DNA from: Desulfobulbus sp.
Lineage (GTDB): Bacteria > Desulfobacterota > Desulfobulbia > Desulfobulbales > Desulfobulbaceae
Direction: 5' to 3'
DNA: 14,031 nt
Assembly: GCA_028684915.1 (NCBI GenBank)
Contig: JAQUEZ010000158.1
Location: 1 to 14,031 of the forward strand
Positions 7,265-14,031 of the stretch are shown here, piece after piece (position 1 is the stretch's first letter; the number at the start of each line of letters is the position of its first letter). The position numbers were made by a program, and so were the translations under genes. The notes beneath the pieces were generated by a model. That model was not told the DNA's origin and made no database searches. It saw only the letters and a list, made by a program, of their open reading frames with translations.

Positions 7265-7406
7265 GATCTGCTTGGGTGCATCCGATACTTATGGCGAATT
7301 GCTTCCGCCAGACCCCATGGAGCGGTTATTGTGGGACTCTAGCCCCTCTACATGGAGGCGACCGATCCTGTAAATCCCATAACTATCGGATGCACCCGAT
7401 CTGCTT
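7265..7406. mobile_element. 124-bp MITE (7274-7397) with 9-bp target duplication
   Basis: The element begins GGGTGCATCCGATA and ends TATCGGATGCACCC. The inverted repeats extend to about 21 bp (…ACTTATGG versus …AGTTATGG after complementing) with one mismatch. GATCTGCTT is directly repeated at 7265-7273 and 7398-7406, and excision restores the transposase reading frame exactly. The interior has no meaningful reading frame, so it is non-autonomous. No parent element with these ends is in the window. The 9-bp duplication would suit several DDE families (for example IS4-like), so I do not assign one. Confidence 0.9.
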
Positions 7407-7602
7407 TACTGCCGCACCTGCGGCAAACGCTTTGGAGCCACACAGGCTAGCGCACTGTTTGGTCTTCACCTGCCGCCCGAGACGATCCGGCAGATTATCC
7501 ACCATACGGCCGAAGGAGTTGGTGTTCGAGTTACCGCACGCCTGTTGGAACTGGACAAGGATACAGTCAATCGTGTGATCCTGCGTGCCGGTGAGCATTG
7601 CG

Positions 7603-8738
7603 CTAAGGGATCGTAAAACAATTACATGTTGTTTTTTTGTTTGAAGGCACAATGGCGTAATTCCATTCACCATGGAACTTATCTCGCTCGATGCGTATTG
7701 CCGCAAATTTTTCGTCTGTCACCTTGATCCCTTTGGGATACGGTTTTGAATCGAGCTCGGCACGCACTTCCAATCCTTTTCGAGTTGACGTTGCGGCAAT
7801 AAGATTAACGATCACTTCATGCTAATGTGTGAGAACAGCCGGTGCTCAATCTTATTCCATTTGCTGGTTCCCGGAGGAAAGTGACTCACCCGAATAGGCT
7901 GGTCAAGTTATCAGACAATTGTTGCAATTCCAGCTTCCACAGTCGAACCCGAGATCCATTGCTGCCACCACCATCGGCGGTGATCAGGAGTTCTTTGGCA
8001 TCGGGATAGAGGGGCGATCCATCGCCAGCCACCAGCGACGAATCGTCGCCACGGCAAAGCTTGCCGTATCGTGATCTGTACCGACACTGACCCAGCCTGC
8101 ATTCTTGGCCAGATCATAAACGCCATAGGGATTAGCTTGTCCTAAGGAGTTGTCAAAAAATAACTTGGCCTGGAAATTGTTTTAAACAGCTATATAGCCG
8201 TAACGACATGGCGATAAATGACCATGTTATTTCGTAACGGCTCCTTAGTGTCGACCGAGATTACTGGCTGCCCCTGACTCAGCGCTTTGTCTACCCGAGC
8301 GTTAATATATTCAAACTGGGCGTTGCGATTGCGATCAGGGGGGGATGCCCCTTTCAGTGTTTTGCGATTCCCATGAAGGCTATAGCCTAACTGTTTGAGC
8401 AAGGCGCCGATCGATGTGTGGCTGACACGATACCCCTGTCTGCCCAGCTCGGCGGCCAATTGTCGCAGACTCTTACTGATCCAACGCAGTGGTGATTCTG
8501 GATCACCACGAGTTACCGGTTCAACCAAACTCTCCAGCGCTGCCAGCAAACCGGCGTCGTCGGTAACTGTAGCTTTGCGACCGGCACCGGCACGACGGAT
8601 ACGGTGAGAACTGCTCTCCATGCCCACTTTGGCCTCAGATGCTGCAAACAAACGCCTCAGTCGCTCATCCAAAGCCCATTCAAGATTCTGATAACGCTCT
8701 ATGGCTGCCGATTCAATATCCATGAATATGGATATCAT
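7603..8738 (-). pseudogene. ISAzo13-family transposase, multiply frameshifted and interrupted
   Basis: Read on the minus strand, similarity to ISAzo13 transposases is spread over several frames. 8738-8245 gives LEWALDERLRRLFAASEAK, then RRAGAGRK, then PLRWISKSLRQLAAELGRQG, HTSIGALLKQLGYSL and VISVDTK (first catalytic Asp). After the MITE, 8145 onward gives LGQANPYGVYDLAKNAGWVS and FAVATIRRWW. A frameshift leads to ELLITADGGGSNGSRVRLWK (second Asp). Another shift leads to HFPPGTSKWNKIEHRLFS (Glu). 7815 onward gives VIVNLIAATSTRKGLEVRAE and FHGEWNYAIVP. Compared with full-length relatives as I know them, about 40 residues are missing after AASEAK, about 33 at the MITE and about 15 after HRLFS. 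It cannot make an active enzyme. Confidence 0.85.
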
Positions 8739-8776
8739 ACAACATAAAAATAGTTATGTTATTATTTTACAAAACC
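7607..8776 (-). mobile_element. Degenerate ISAzo13-family insertion sequence
   Basis: The element is about 1170 bp, inserted in the IS1-like transposase gene. Its left end GGGATCGTAAAACAATTACA and the complement of its right end GGTTTTGTAAAATAATAACA agree at 16 of 21 aligned positions by hand. TAA flanks both sides (7604-7606 and 8777-8779), and removing the element with one TAA restores the host frame. Family assignment rests on the encoded protein, which is broken into several pieces. A 99-bp MITE sits inside it. Confidence 0.82.
8146..8244 (+). mobile_element. 99-bp MITE, copy 1, inside the ISAzo13 transposase
   Basis: It starts GGAGTTGTCAAAAAATAAC and ends GTTATTTCGTAACGGCTCC. It interrupts the ISAzo13 transposase between VDTK and LGQANPYG. 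A second copy lies inverted at 10258-10357. The outer 42 and 45 bp align with eight mismatches, and only a 12/13-nt centre differs. Flanks here are TAA and TTA rather than an identical duplication, consistent with a deletion next to the insertion. Both ends match the ISAzo13 end consensus GG-N4-GT followed by AATAAC. Confidence 0.85.
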
Positions 8777-9200
8777 TAAGGTCCTCTCTGGACAGCTGGC
8801 CTCCCTGGAACTGAGCGATGCGCAACTTGACGAACTGTGGACCTTTGTAAAAAAAAAGGAAAGTTCTGGCAGTGCCGAAGACCTCGAGAAAGAGTATGGG
8901 CGGACCTGGATCTGGACAGCAATCGATGCCTCCACGCGGCTGTTGATTACGTTCCATATTGGCGGGCGAGGATTGGATGATGGCCGGCAAATGCTGAAAG
9001 ATTTGACCGCTCGATGTCAGGGTAAGCCACTGTTCGTATCTGATGAGCTACCACATTATACAGTACGGTCCTGGGCGAATTGTTTCACCATTTAGTCTCA
9101 CCTGAGCCAACAGGTCAACCAGGGCGGCCTCGAAATTCTGCGCGGGTAATAATTTTGGATGATAATCCGTTTTCGCATGCGAAATAATAATCAATAGGTA

Positions 9201-9765
9201 AACCACCGGCTCTGGCGGTGGACTCCCAAAATTTGACAGTTCCGTGAGAAATGGGAAGTCTACACTTTAGAACCACTCAAAGTTCAAGAAGAGGAGACTC
9301 CCCATGTACGACGAACAAAGCCTCAGTCACGCTAAGCGGGATTGCAAGTACCACGTCATATGGATATCGAAGTATCGCAAGAAACATATTTTCGGTGACT
9401 TACGGAAATATTTGGGCGAAATATTTCGAGAATTGGCCAAGCAGAAAAAATATACAGTGATCGAAGGGCATCTGATGCCAGATCATGTCCATATCTTGCT
9501 TTCGATGCCACCCAAATACTCATTTGCCCAGATTGCGGGTTTTATCAAAGGCAAAAGCGCAATCCCAATTGCGCGTAACTTTCAAGGCAGAAAGAAGAAT
9601 TTTGTTGGCCGGAATTTCTGGGCACAAGGTTATTACGTTTCCACAGTTGGTAAGGATGAAGACGCTGTAATGGCATATATCCAACACCAGGAAAAAGAAG
9701 ACAAGCGATTAGATCCGCTCAATTTATTCGAAGTGTAGAAAACCTGGTCCTTTGGGCCAGGTCAG
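9201..9765 (+). mobile_element. IS200-type insertion sequence (IS200/IS605 family, tnpA only)
   Basis: A left-end hairpin CCACCG (9203-9208)/CGGTGG (9216-9221) lies about 80 nt upstream of tnpA. A right-end hairpin ACCTGGTCC (9742-9750)/GGGCCAGGT (9754-9762) begins just after its stop. There is no tnpB, as in IS200. A further leader hairpin (GAC/TTCC at 9235-9243 with GGAA/GTC at 9254-9260) could damp tnpA translation, as leader structures do in IS200. Exact cleavage sites are not determined. The element appears structurally complete and is the only intact IS here. Confidence 0.8.
9304..9738 (+). CDS. tnpA: IS200-type HUH/Y1 transposase TnpA
   Basis: A 144-residue single-strand DNA transposase of normal IS200 length. 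The HUH metal-binding motif is DHVHILL in LMPDHVHILLSMPP (residues about 58-71). The catalytic tyrosine lies in FWAQGYYVSTVGKDEDAV near residues 104-121. The N-terminus CKYHVIWISKYRKK is the family's conserved opening strand. GAGGAG at 9291-9296 is 7 nt from the ATG. Such enzymes act as dimers that cut and paste single-stranded DNA at subterminal hairpins, and hairpins flank this gene. All key residues are present, so the protein may be active. Confidence 0.94.
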   Translation: MYDEQSLSHAKRDCKYHVIWISKYRKKHIFGDLRKYLGEIFRELAKQKKYTVIEGHLMPDHVHILLSMPPKYSFAQIAGFIKGKSAIPIARNFQGRKKNFVGRNFWAQGYYVSTVGKDEDAVMAYIQHQEKEDKRLDPLNLFEV

Positions 9766-10211
9766 AGTTCAACGGCTATGCCGGTTGAACAGAGTCGACT
9801 CAAAAGCTACTTCATAGCTCAAGTTGTCCCCACAACTGAAAGCAAGGGTTATACCGTCGAGGGGAAATCGTATTGGATTGCCACCAGCCGTTTCGATCTT
9901 ACCGCCGAACAGATCGCCATGATCTACAAATTGCGCTGGCAAGTAGAAACGTTCTTTGCTTGGTGGAAACGACACCTCAAGGTTATCACCTCATTTCACG
10001 AAGCCGCCATGACCTCATGATTCAGATGCTTACCGGCCTGATCACCTAAATCCTCTTGGCAATTTACTGCCAGGAGCAGCACGGCGAACCGGTTTCCATT
10101 CAACGAATCCGCCAGTTGCGCAACCAGCTCCTCAATGAATCTCGGATAGAACGCTCTGGCCCTACCATGCAGGGTAAGTCAAACAAGAAAATTACAAATG
10201 CAAGTCCCTAA
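9766..10211 (+). pseudogene. 3' fragment of an IS4-type (YREK) transposase
   Basis: Only the C-terminal part remains. GKSYWIATSRFDLTAEQIAM leads into YKLRWQVETFFAWWK, which fits the IS4 signature Y-x2-R-x3-E-x6-K exactly. At about 9980 the frame breaks after KRHLKV. The expected continuation YHLISRSRHDLMIQMLTGLI is found one base out of frame, then a stop codon, then ILLAIYCQEQHGEPVSIQRI and the end at 10211. Everything upstream of 9766 is missing; the IS200-type element occupies that position. The first catalytic Asp residues are lost, so it is inactive. Confidence 0.8.
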
Positions 10212-10723
10212 CCGGACATTGCTGAATGACATTGGGTCTGTAGATTATAATGCTTTAGGAACCGTTACGAAATAACATGGCCATTTATCACTATGTCGTT
10301 ACTCCTCTTTATGGCGTTTAAAACAATCTCCCGGCCAGGTTATTTTTTGACAACGCCTTAGGTCCGCCCAGTCGCTGTGCCCGAGCATTTGCCGGAGGGT
10401 CTTGTGTGCGTTGGCCAACTCCTGGATGCGATCATAGTCGGCATTGAGCCCCAATCTGAACACACCCAATACCAGAATCTGCCATTGTGACATACCGGGA
10501 CGACCGTTATTAGGGGAGGCCTTGACGGTTTTTCCATCAATTTGACGCTCGGGCAACACCTCTTCGAGGAGTGCAAATATCGGCCTGCGCAGTTCAGGCG
10601 TGGTGTAGATGTGCTGGAGGTCGCGTAGAATCTGTGGGATATCATCGCGGGATTTGTGGTCCAGCTGTTAGCGGTGATGGCCAGTTCGCCAAGCTGCATC
10701 TGGGGTTCGATAACTTTACGCAT
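10208..10723 (-). pseudogene. 5' fragment of an ISNCY-type transposase, frameshifted and MITE-interrupted
   Basis: The start is ATG 10723 with MRKVIEPQMQLGELAIT. A frameshift near 10665 moves the reading to QLDHKSRDDIPQILRDLQHI, then YTTPELRRPIFALLEEVLPE, GRPGMSQWQILVLGVFRLGL, and NADYDRIQELANAHKTLRQM-LGHSDWAD, a well-conserved N-terminal block of ISNCY-type transposases. A 100-bp MITE interrupts it at 10258-10357. Removing it with one TTA joins WADL to KHYNLQT in the spacing expected for this family. Homology stops near 10235, where the IS4-type remnant's flank begins. No catalytic region remains. Confidence 0.8.
10258..10357 (-). mobile_element. 100-bp MITE, copy 2, inside the ISNCY-type pseudogene
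   Basis: It is inverted relative to the copy at 8146-8244. It begins GGAACCGTTACGAAATAAC on the plus strand and ends GTTATTTTTTGACAACGCC. It is flanked by TTA at 10255-10257 and 10358-10360, a clean 3-bp duplication. Excision restores the reading frame of the surrounding transposase remnant. It has no coding capacity. Confidence 0.88.
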
Positions 10724-10944
10724 GCGGTTTTCGTCCGACGAAGATTTTGCGTTGGCGGCTATTCAATCCGTTCAAATGCCCTATCCTATGGAGTTCACCA
10801 GGAGAATATGCATTAATAATCAGTATGTTACATTATTGTTCTACAGTAGCCATTGCCTGTGATTGCGTTTTCATCATTTGTCGGTTGCGATGGTAAGGTT
10901 CTGATTTGTCGTCCTTTGTCTGTTTCCTGCCAGGCATTAAATAT

Positions 10945-10993
10945 ACCGCTTTTAGCGGTTCTAAAGCCGTTAAGCCACCGGCTTTTCCGGAGG
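10945..10993 (-). repeat. Paired-hairpin repeat, copy 2 (inverted)
   Basis: On the minus strand it reads CCTCCGGAAAAGCCGGTGG, a 15-nt spacer, then ACCGCTAAAAGCGGT. Element lengths (19, 15, 15 nt) are identical to copy 1 at 6858-6906, and about 38 of 49 positions agree by hand. It lies between the ISNCY-type remnant and the acrA promoter. The surrounding stretch 10724-11040 has no gene that I can support. Confidence 0.65.
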
Positions 10994-11044
10994 TTACTGA
11001 CTTTAACTAACCATTTTTTTATTGAATAGTGTTTATAAAGGCGG

Positions 11045-11073
11045 TTGCATACATTCATGAATGTATGTATAAT
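11045..11073 (+). promoter_or_regulatory. acrAB promoter with overlapping AcrR-like operator
   Basis: The -35 is TTGCAT (11045-11050) and the -10 is TATAAT (11068-11073), with exactly 17 bp between. The spacer and -35 edge are occupied by the perfect 20-bp palindrome CATACATTCATGAATGTATG at 11048-11067. From memory of the E. coli AcrR operator (an inverted repeat with CATACATT and TGAATGTATG arms), the match is very close. A TetR-family repressor bound here would block RNA polymerase directly. No such gene is adjacent in the window. Transcription would begin about 110 nt before the acrA start. Confidence 0.8.
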
Positions 11074-11094
11074 TTTTTATTCAGTCCTGTAACA

Positions 11095-11113
11095 CCCCGT
11101 CTTTTGGGCGGGG
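11095..11113 (+). promoter_or_regulatory. GC-rich hairpin in the acrA leader
   Basis: CCCCGTC (11095-11101) can pair with GGCGGGG (11107-11113; one T-G wobble) around a short T-rich loop, about 20 nt into the predicted transcript and followed by only three T residues. It could be a weak attenuator or an mRNA-stabilising structure. The T-run is too short for a confident terminator. Confidence 0.4.
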
Positions 11114-11193
11114 TTTCGGCCGCCGTTTACTCATTACATACTTGCAGAATTTTGCAATAAACCACTTAATCACAGAGAGTTAGGAAGAGGTTA

Positions 11194-12393
11194 ATGAAGC
11201 TTTTGAAAAAAAGAAACATGATTTGGGTCACTGCCTTTTTGCTAGGGCTTCCCGTGGCCGCCTGTAAAGAAGGTGCCGAACAAAAGGCAACCATCATCGC
11301 ACCGGTTGAGGTGAATGTGGTTACCCTTAAGGCGGAACCAATCGAGTTGTCGGTGGAGCTTCCTGGGCGGACCGTTGCCTATAAGGTTGCTGAAGTCCGG
11401 CCTCAGGTGAGCGGTATTATACAGAAACGATTGTTTACTGAAGGGAGCAAGGTTAAAGCTGATCAGCTCCTTTATCAGATCGATCCTGCCATGTATCAAG
11501 CTTCCTATGATAGCGCCAAAGCTGCGTTGGCAAAAGCTGAGGCCCAAGAAAAATCGGATAAGATAAAAGCCGATCGTTATCGGGTATTGGTCCGAACCAA
11601 GGCTGTTAGCGAGCAGGACCAAATTGAGATGGAAGCAGCCTGGAAACAATCGGTGGCCGATATTGCTGCTGCCAAAGCCGCTTTGGTCACCGCGCGTATT
11701 AATCTCGATTATACCAAGGTAACCGCTCCTATCACCGGGCGTATTGGTAAGTCTTCAGTGACGGAAGGTGCTTTGGTCACCGCGCAGCAGAGTGCGGCAC
11801 TGTCAACCATTCAGCAGCTTGATCCCATGTATGTTGATGTCAATCAATCCAGTACTGAATTGATCCGTTTGAAAAAAGAAGTTGCTGCTGGGCTGGCCAC
11901 CGGAGGCGAAAAAGCCAAATCCGCCGTTACTGTTATTCTTGATGATGGTTCGGAGTATGAACAAACCGGTAGCCTGGAATTTTCCGATGTAACCGTTAAC
12001 CAGACTACAGGTACCGTCACTCTCCGCGCTATTGTTGCCAACCCCAAGCAAGAGTTGCTTCCCGGTATGTTCGTCCGTGCCCGTATCGATAAAGGGCTAC
12101 AACCGACGGCGCTACTCGTGCCTGCGGCAAGTGTTCAACGAAATAGCAAAGGGCAGGCAATGGTCATGGTCGTTGGGAAAGGTTCGAACGTAGAAGGGCG
12201 AATCATTCAAACTGGACAATATATTGGAGACCGTATTCTCGTCAGTGAGGGACTACAATCCGGTGAACAGGTGATAGTTTCCGGCCTGCAAAAAATTCGT
12301 GTTGGTGTACCGGTGAATCCGGTCGTTGTCCAACAAGCAAACCCCGCAGCCAACAAGACTGCCTCCAGCCAATCAGCTGCAAAAACGGAGTAA
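11194..12393 (+). CDS. acrA: RND efflux periplasmic adaptor lipoprotein (AcrA/MexA family)
   Basis: A 399-residue membrane-fusion protein of the usual length. The N-terminus is a lipoprotein signal with lipobox VAAC, acylated Cys at residue 24. Domains in order: beta-barrel/lipoyl strands (VELPGRTVAYKVAEVRPQVSG and GSKVKADQLLYQIDP), a long helical hairpin (about 95-170, YDSAKAALAKAEAQEKSD to KAALVTARINLDYTK), the second lipoyl half (VTAPITGRIGKSSVTEGALV), then the beta-barrel and membrane-proximal domain (QELLPGMFVRARI). The hairpin contacts the outer-membrane channel and the other domains contact the pump. AGGAAGAGG precedes the ATG. The pump gene follows 3 nt after the stop. No outer-membrane channel gene is in view. 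Specificity is unknown; the symbol reflects family resemblance. Confidence 0.95.
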   Translation: MKLLKKRNMIWVTAFLLGLPVAACKEGAEQKATIIAPVEVNVVTLKAEPIELSVELPGRTVAYKVAEVRPQVSGIIQKRLFTEGSKVKADQLLYQIDPAMYQASYDSAKAALAKAEAQEKSDKIKADRYRVLVRTKAVSEQDQIEMEAAWKQSVADIAAAKAALVTARINLDYTKVTAPITGRIGKSSVTEGALVTAQQSAALSTIQQLDPMYVDVNQSSTELIRLKKEVAAGLATGGEKAKSAVTVILDDGSEYEQTGSLEFSDVTVNQTTGTVTLRAIVANPKQELLPGMFVRARIDKGLQPTALLVPAASVQRNSKGQAMVMVVGKGSNVEGRIIQTGQYIGDRILVSEGLQSGEQVIVSGLQKIRVGVPVNPVVVQQANPAANKTASSQSAAKTE

Positions 12394-12396
12394 GTC

Positions 12397-14031
12397 ATGG
12401 CCCGATTTTTTATTGATCGACCTATTTTTGCCTGGGTCATTGCTATTGTAATTATGCTTACAGGCGCATTGTCGATTATGCGCCTGCCCATTGCCCAATA
12501 TCCTGAAATTGCCCCACCTGCAGTGCAGATCTCGGCGAGATATCCCGGTGCATCTGCCAAGACCATCGAAGATAGTGTTACCCAGCTCATTGAGCAAAAT
12601 ATGAACGGCCTGGATAACCTGCTGTACATGAACGCCCAGAGTTCTTCATCCGGTACGGTCACCGTTACCCTGACCTTCGAGGCAGGTACCGATCCGGATA
12701 TCGCCCAGGTGCAAGTGCAGAATAAATTGCAACAGGCCCTTAGCCTGCTGCCCCAAGAAGTTCAGCAGGAAGGGGTTCAGGTTACAAAATCCAATTCAAC
12801 CTTTCTTATGATTTTGGGGTTGATTTCCGATGATGGAACCATGGATAAGAATGATCTTTCCGACTTCATGGTTTCCACCCTGCGCGATCCACTCAGTCGT
12901 ACACCTGGCGTTGGTTCTATCCGTGTTTTCGGGAGCCAATATGCCATGCGTATCTGGCTTGATCCCCATAAACTCAATAGTTACCAGCTAACCCCGTCCG
13001 ACGTCACCACCGCCATTACAGCACAAAATAATCAAGTGGCTGTGGGTGATCTCGGCGGCGCACCTTCGGTTGCCGGGCAACAGGTGACTGCCAGCATGAT
13101 GGCTCAGACCAAAATGAGTTCGCCCGAGCAGTTTGCCCATATCCTTTTAAAGGTCAACAGCGATGGTTCCCAGATCCGCCTCAAAGATGTCGCCCGAGTG
13201 GAAATTGGTGGCGAAAACTACGATTCATTGACCACCTTCAATAGCAAACCGGCTGCGGGTATGGCCATCATGCTGTCCACCGGTGCAAATGCTTTGGATA
13301 CGGCAGAGGCCGTGCGGGCAAAGCTTACCGAACTTCAGCCCTATTTCCCGGATGGGGTGTCCGTTGTTTATCCCTACGACACCACTACCTTTATTAAGAT
13401 ATCCATCGAAGAGGTTGCCCATACCCTTGTGGAGGCCATTATTTTGGTCTTCTTTGTCATGTACCTCTTTTTGCAAAATTTCCGAGCAACCCTCATTCCG
13501 ACTATTGCGGTTCCGGTCGTTCTTTTGGGAACCTTTGGGGTAATGTCGGCCTTTGGTTTCTCGATTAATACGTTGACCATGTTTGGTCTGGTTTTGGCTA
13601 TCGGTCTCCTGGTCGACGATGCCATTGTTGTCGTCGAAAATGTTGAACGCATCATGGCCGAGGAAGGATTATCCCCACTTGAGGCGACGCGAAAATCCAT
13701 GGATCAGATCACCGGGGCCTTGGTCGGTATCGCCTTGGTCCTTTCTGCGGTGTTTGTCCCCATGGCTTTTTTTGGCGGCTCCACCGGTGCGATCTATCGT
13801 CAGTTTTCGTTGACCATCGTTTCCGCCATGGTCCTTTCCGTTCTGGTTGCTCTCATACTTACCCCAGCCCTCTGTGCGACCATTCTTAAGCCGGTCAACA
13901 AGGAAAACCATGGGCAAAAAAAAGGTTTTTTCGGTTGGTTCAACCGCAGTTTTGAACGAAGTGCCGATGGGTATCGCAATAGTGTCAGCTATGTGCTGAA
14001 ACGAACCGGTCGATTTGGCCTGATCTACCTG
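12397..14031 (+). CDS. acrB: RND multidrug efflux pump, AcrB/MexB type (5' part; runs off the window)
   Basis: 545 codons are present, about half of a roughly 1,040-residue pump. It opens [20 protein letters not shown] (TM1), followed by the porter domain ([54 protein letters not shown]). TM2-TM6 begin near the [20 protein letters not shown] segment. The proton-relay pair falls at D407-D408 in [13 protein letters not shown], numbered exactly as in E. coli AcrB, followed by [20 protein letters not shown]. Close agreement in numbering indicates the HAE-1 drug-efflux subfamily rather than a metal pump. It uses the proton gradient to drive export through the AcrA-type adaptor encoded 3 nt upstream, so the two are almost certainly co-transcribed from the promoter at 11045. 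The remaining half lies beyond 14031. Confidence 0.96.
   Translation, partial: MARFFIDRPIFAWVIAIVIMLTGALSIMRLPIAQYPEIAPPAVQISARYPGASAKTIEDSVTQLIEQNMNGLDNLLYMNAQSSSSGTVTVTLTFEAGTDPDIAQVQVQNKLQQALSLLPQEVQQEGVQVTKSNSTFLMILGLISDDGTMDKNDLSDFMVSTLRDPLSRTPGVGSIRVFGSQYAMRIWLDPHKLNSYQLTPSDVTTAITAQNNQVAVGDLGGAPSVAGQQVTASMMAQTKMSSPEQFAHILLKVNSDGSQIRLKDVARVEIGGENYDSLTTFNSKPAAGMAIMLSTGANALDTAEAVRAKLTELQPYFPDGVSVVYPYDTTTFIKISIEEVAHTLVEAIILVFFVMYLFLQNFRATLIPTIAVPVVLLGTFGVMSAFGFSINTLTMFGLVLAIGLLVDDAIVVVENVERIMAEEGLSPLEATRKSMDQITGALVGIALVLSAVFVPMAFFGGSTGAIYRQFSLTIVSAMVLSVLVALILTPALCATILKPVNKENHGQKKGFFGWFNRSFERSADGYRNSVSYVLKRTGRFGLIYL

Larger units (their letters stand above)
7154..9187 (+). pseudogene. IS1-like DDE transposase, disrupted by two insertions and a frameshift
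   Basis: The start is ATG 7154 with AGGAGG 6 nt upstream. The gene can be rebuilt in three pieces. 7154-7273 gives a Cys-containing N-terminus (CFCPNEKC...). 7407-7606 gives the second Cys pair (YCRTCGKRFGATQ) and a helix-turn-helix (GVGVRVTARLLELDKDTV). 8780-9187 gives the catalytic region with QLDELWTFVKKK, TWIWTAIDASTRLLITFHIG and FVSDELPHY. Removing the 124-bp MITE with one 9-bp duplication joins RDLL to YCRTC in frame. Removing the ISAzo13 element with one TAA joins EHCAK to VLSGQ in frame. A further 1-2 nt indel near 9062 shifts the frame (continuing TVLGELFHHLVSPEPTGQ), and the 3' end is lost near 9187 just before the IS200-type element. The missing tail would hold the last catalytic Glu, so it is inactive. 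Confidence 0.85.

Noticed and set aside
7911..8126. Open reading frame on the minus strand starting MAFMIWPRM
   Set aside because: It is one base out of frame with the ISAzo13 sequence GVYDLAKNAGW and does not encode family residues until a frameshift. It is part of the decayed transposase, not a gene.
10571..10816. Plus-strand open reading frame opposite the ISNCY-type fragment
   Set aside because: It is a shadow of the minus-strand transposase remnant, without a ribosome site or recognisable protein.
6843..10995. CRISPR array or defence island
   Set aside because: Repeats here are two inverted hairpin units and MITEs, not regularly spaced direct repeats, and no cas or defence genes are present.

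Overview
The window looks like a chromosomal segment of a Gram-negative, moderately GC-balanced bacterium. I infer a Desulfobacterota (Desulfobulbales-like) source from protein flavour, the abundance of sigma-54 regulators in that group, and the transposase families present. No rRNA or marker gene settles this.

Layout. Positions 1-126 look like the 3' tail (domain V end plus a long domain VI-like stem) of a group II intron whose body lies outside the window. It ends 12 nt before a ybaK-type Cys-tRNA(Pro) deacylase gene (139-606). An amino-acid ABC transporter substrate-binding protein (876-1700) and its HisM-type permease (1725-2615) follow, with no ATPase gene beside them. Next come a BepA-like periplasmic M48 metalloprotease with TPR repeats (2727-4148) and, 6 nt later, a canonical NikR nickel regulator (4155-4565). 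Convergent to these is a sigma-54 enhancer-binding regulator with a degenerate receiver domain (5952-4573, minus strand). Divergent from it is tadA (6061-6543), then tRNA-Ser(GGA) (6631-6716) with a strong terminator.

From about 6843 to 10995 the window is a graveyard of nested mobile elements. It is bracketed by two inverted copies of a 49-nt paired-hairpin repeat. An IS1-like transposase gene (7154-9187) was broken by a 124-bp MITE with a perfect 9-bp target duplication and, separately, by an ISAzo13-family element (7607-8776). That ISAzo13 copy is itself decayed and interrupted by a second, 99-bp MITE. A second copy of this 99/100-bp MITE sits at 10258-10357 inside an ISNCY-type transposase pseudogene. 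The MITE ends match the ISAzo13 ends, which suggests ISAzo13 transposase mobilised it. An apparently intact IS200-type element (9201-9765) and the 3' end of an IS4-type (YREK) transposase lie between.

After the graveyard comes an RND efflux operon: acrA-type lipoprotein adaptor (11194-12393) and acrB-type pump (12397 to the window edge, incomplete). Its promoter has a near-consensus -35/-10 with a 17-bp spacer filled by a perfect palindrome closely resembling the E. coli AcrR operator. No TetR-type repressor gene is adjacent.

I did not find a credible novel multi-gene system. The most distinctive signals are the MITE/ISAzo13 relationship, the reconstructable nested insertions, the orphan AcrR-like operator, the pseudo-receiver regulator and the inverted paired-hairpin repeats.
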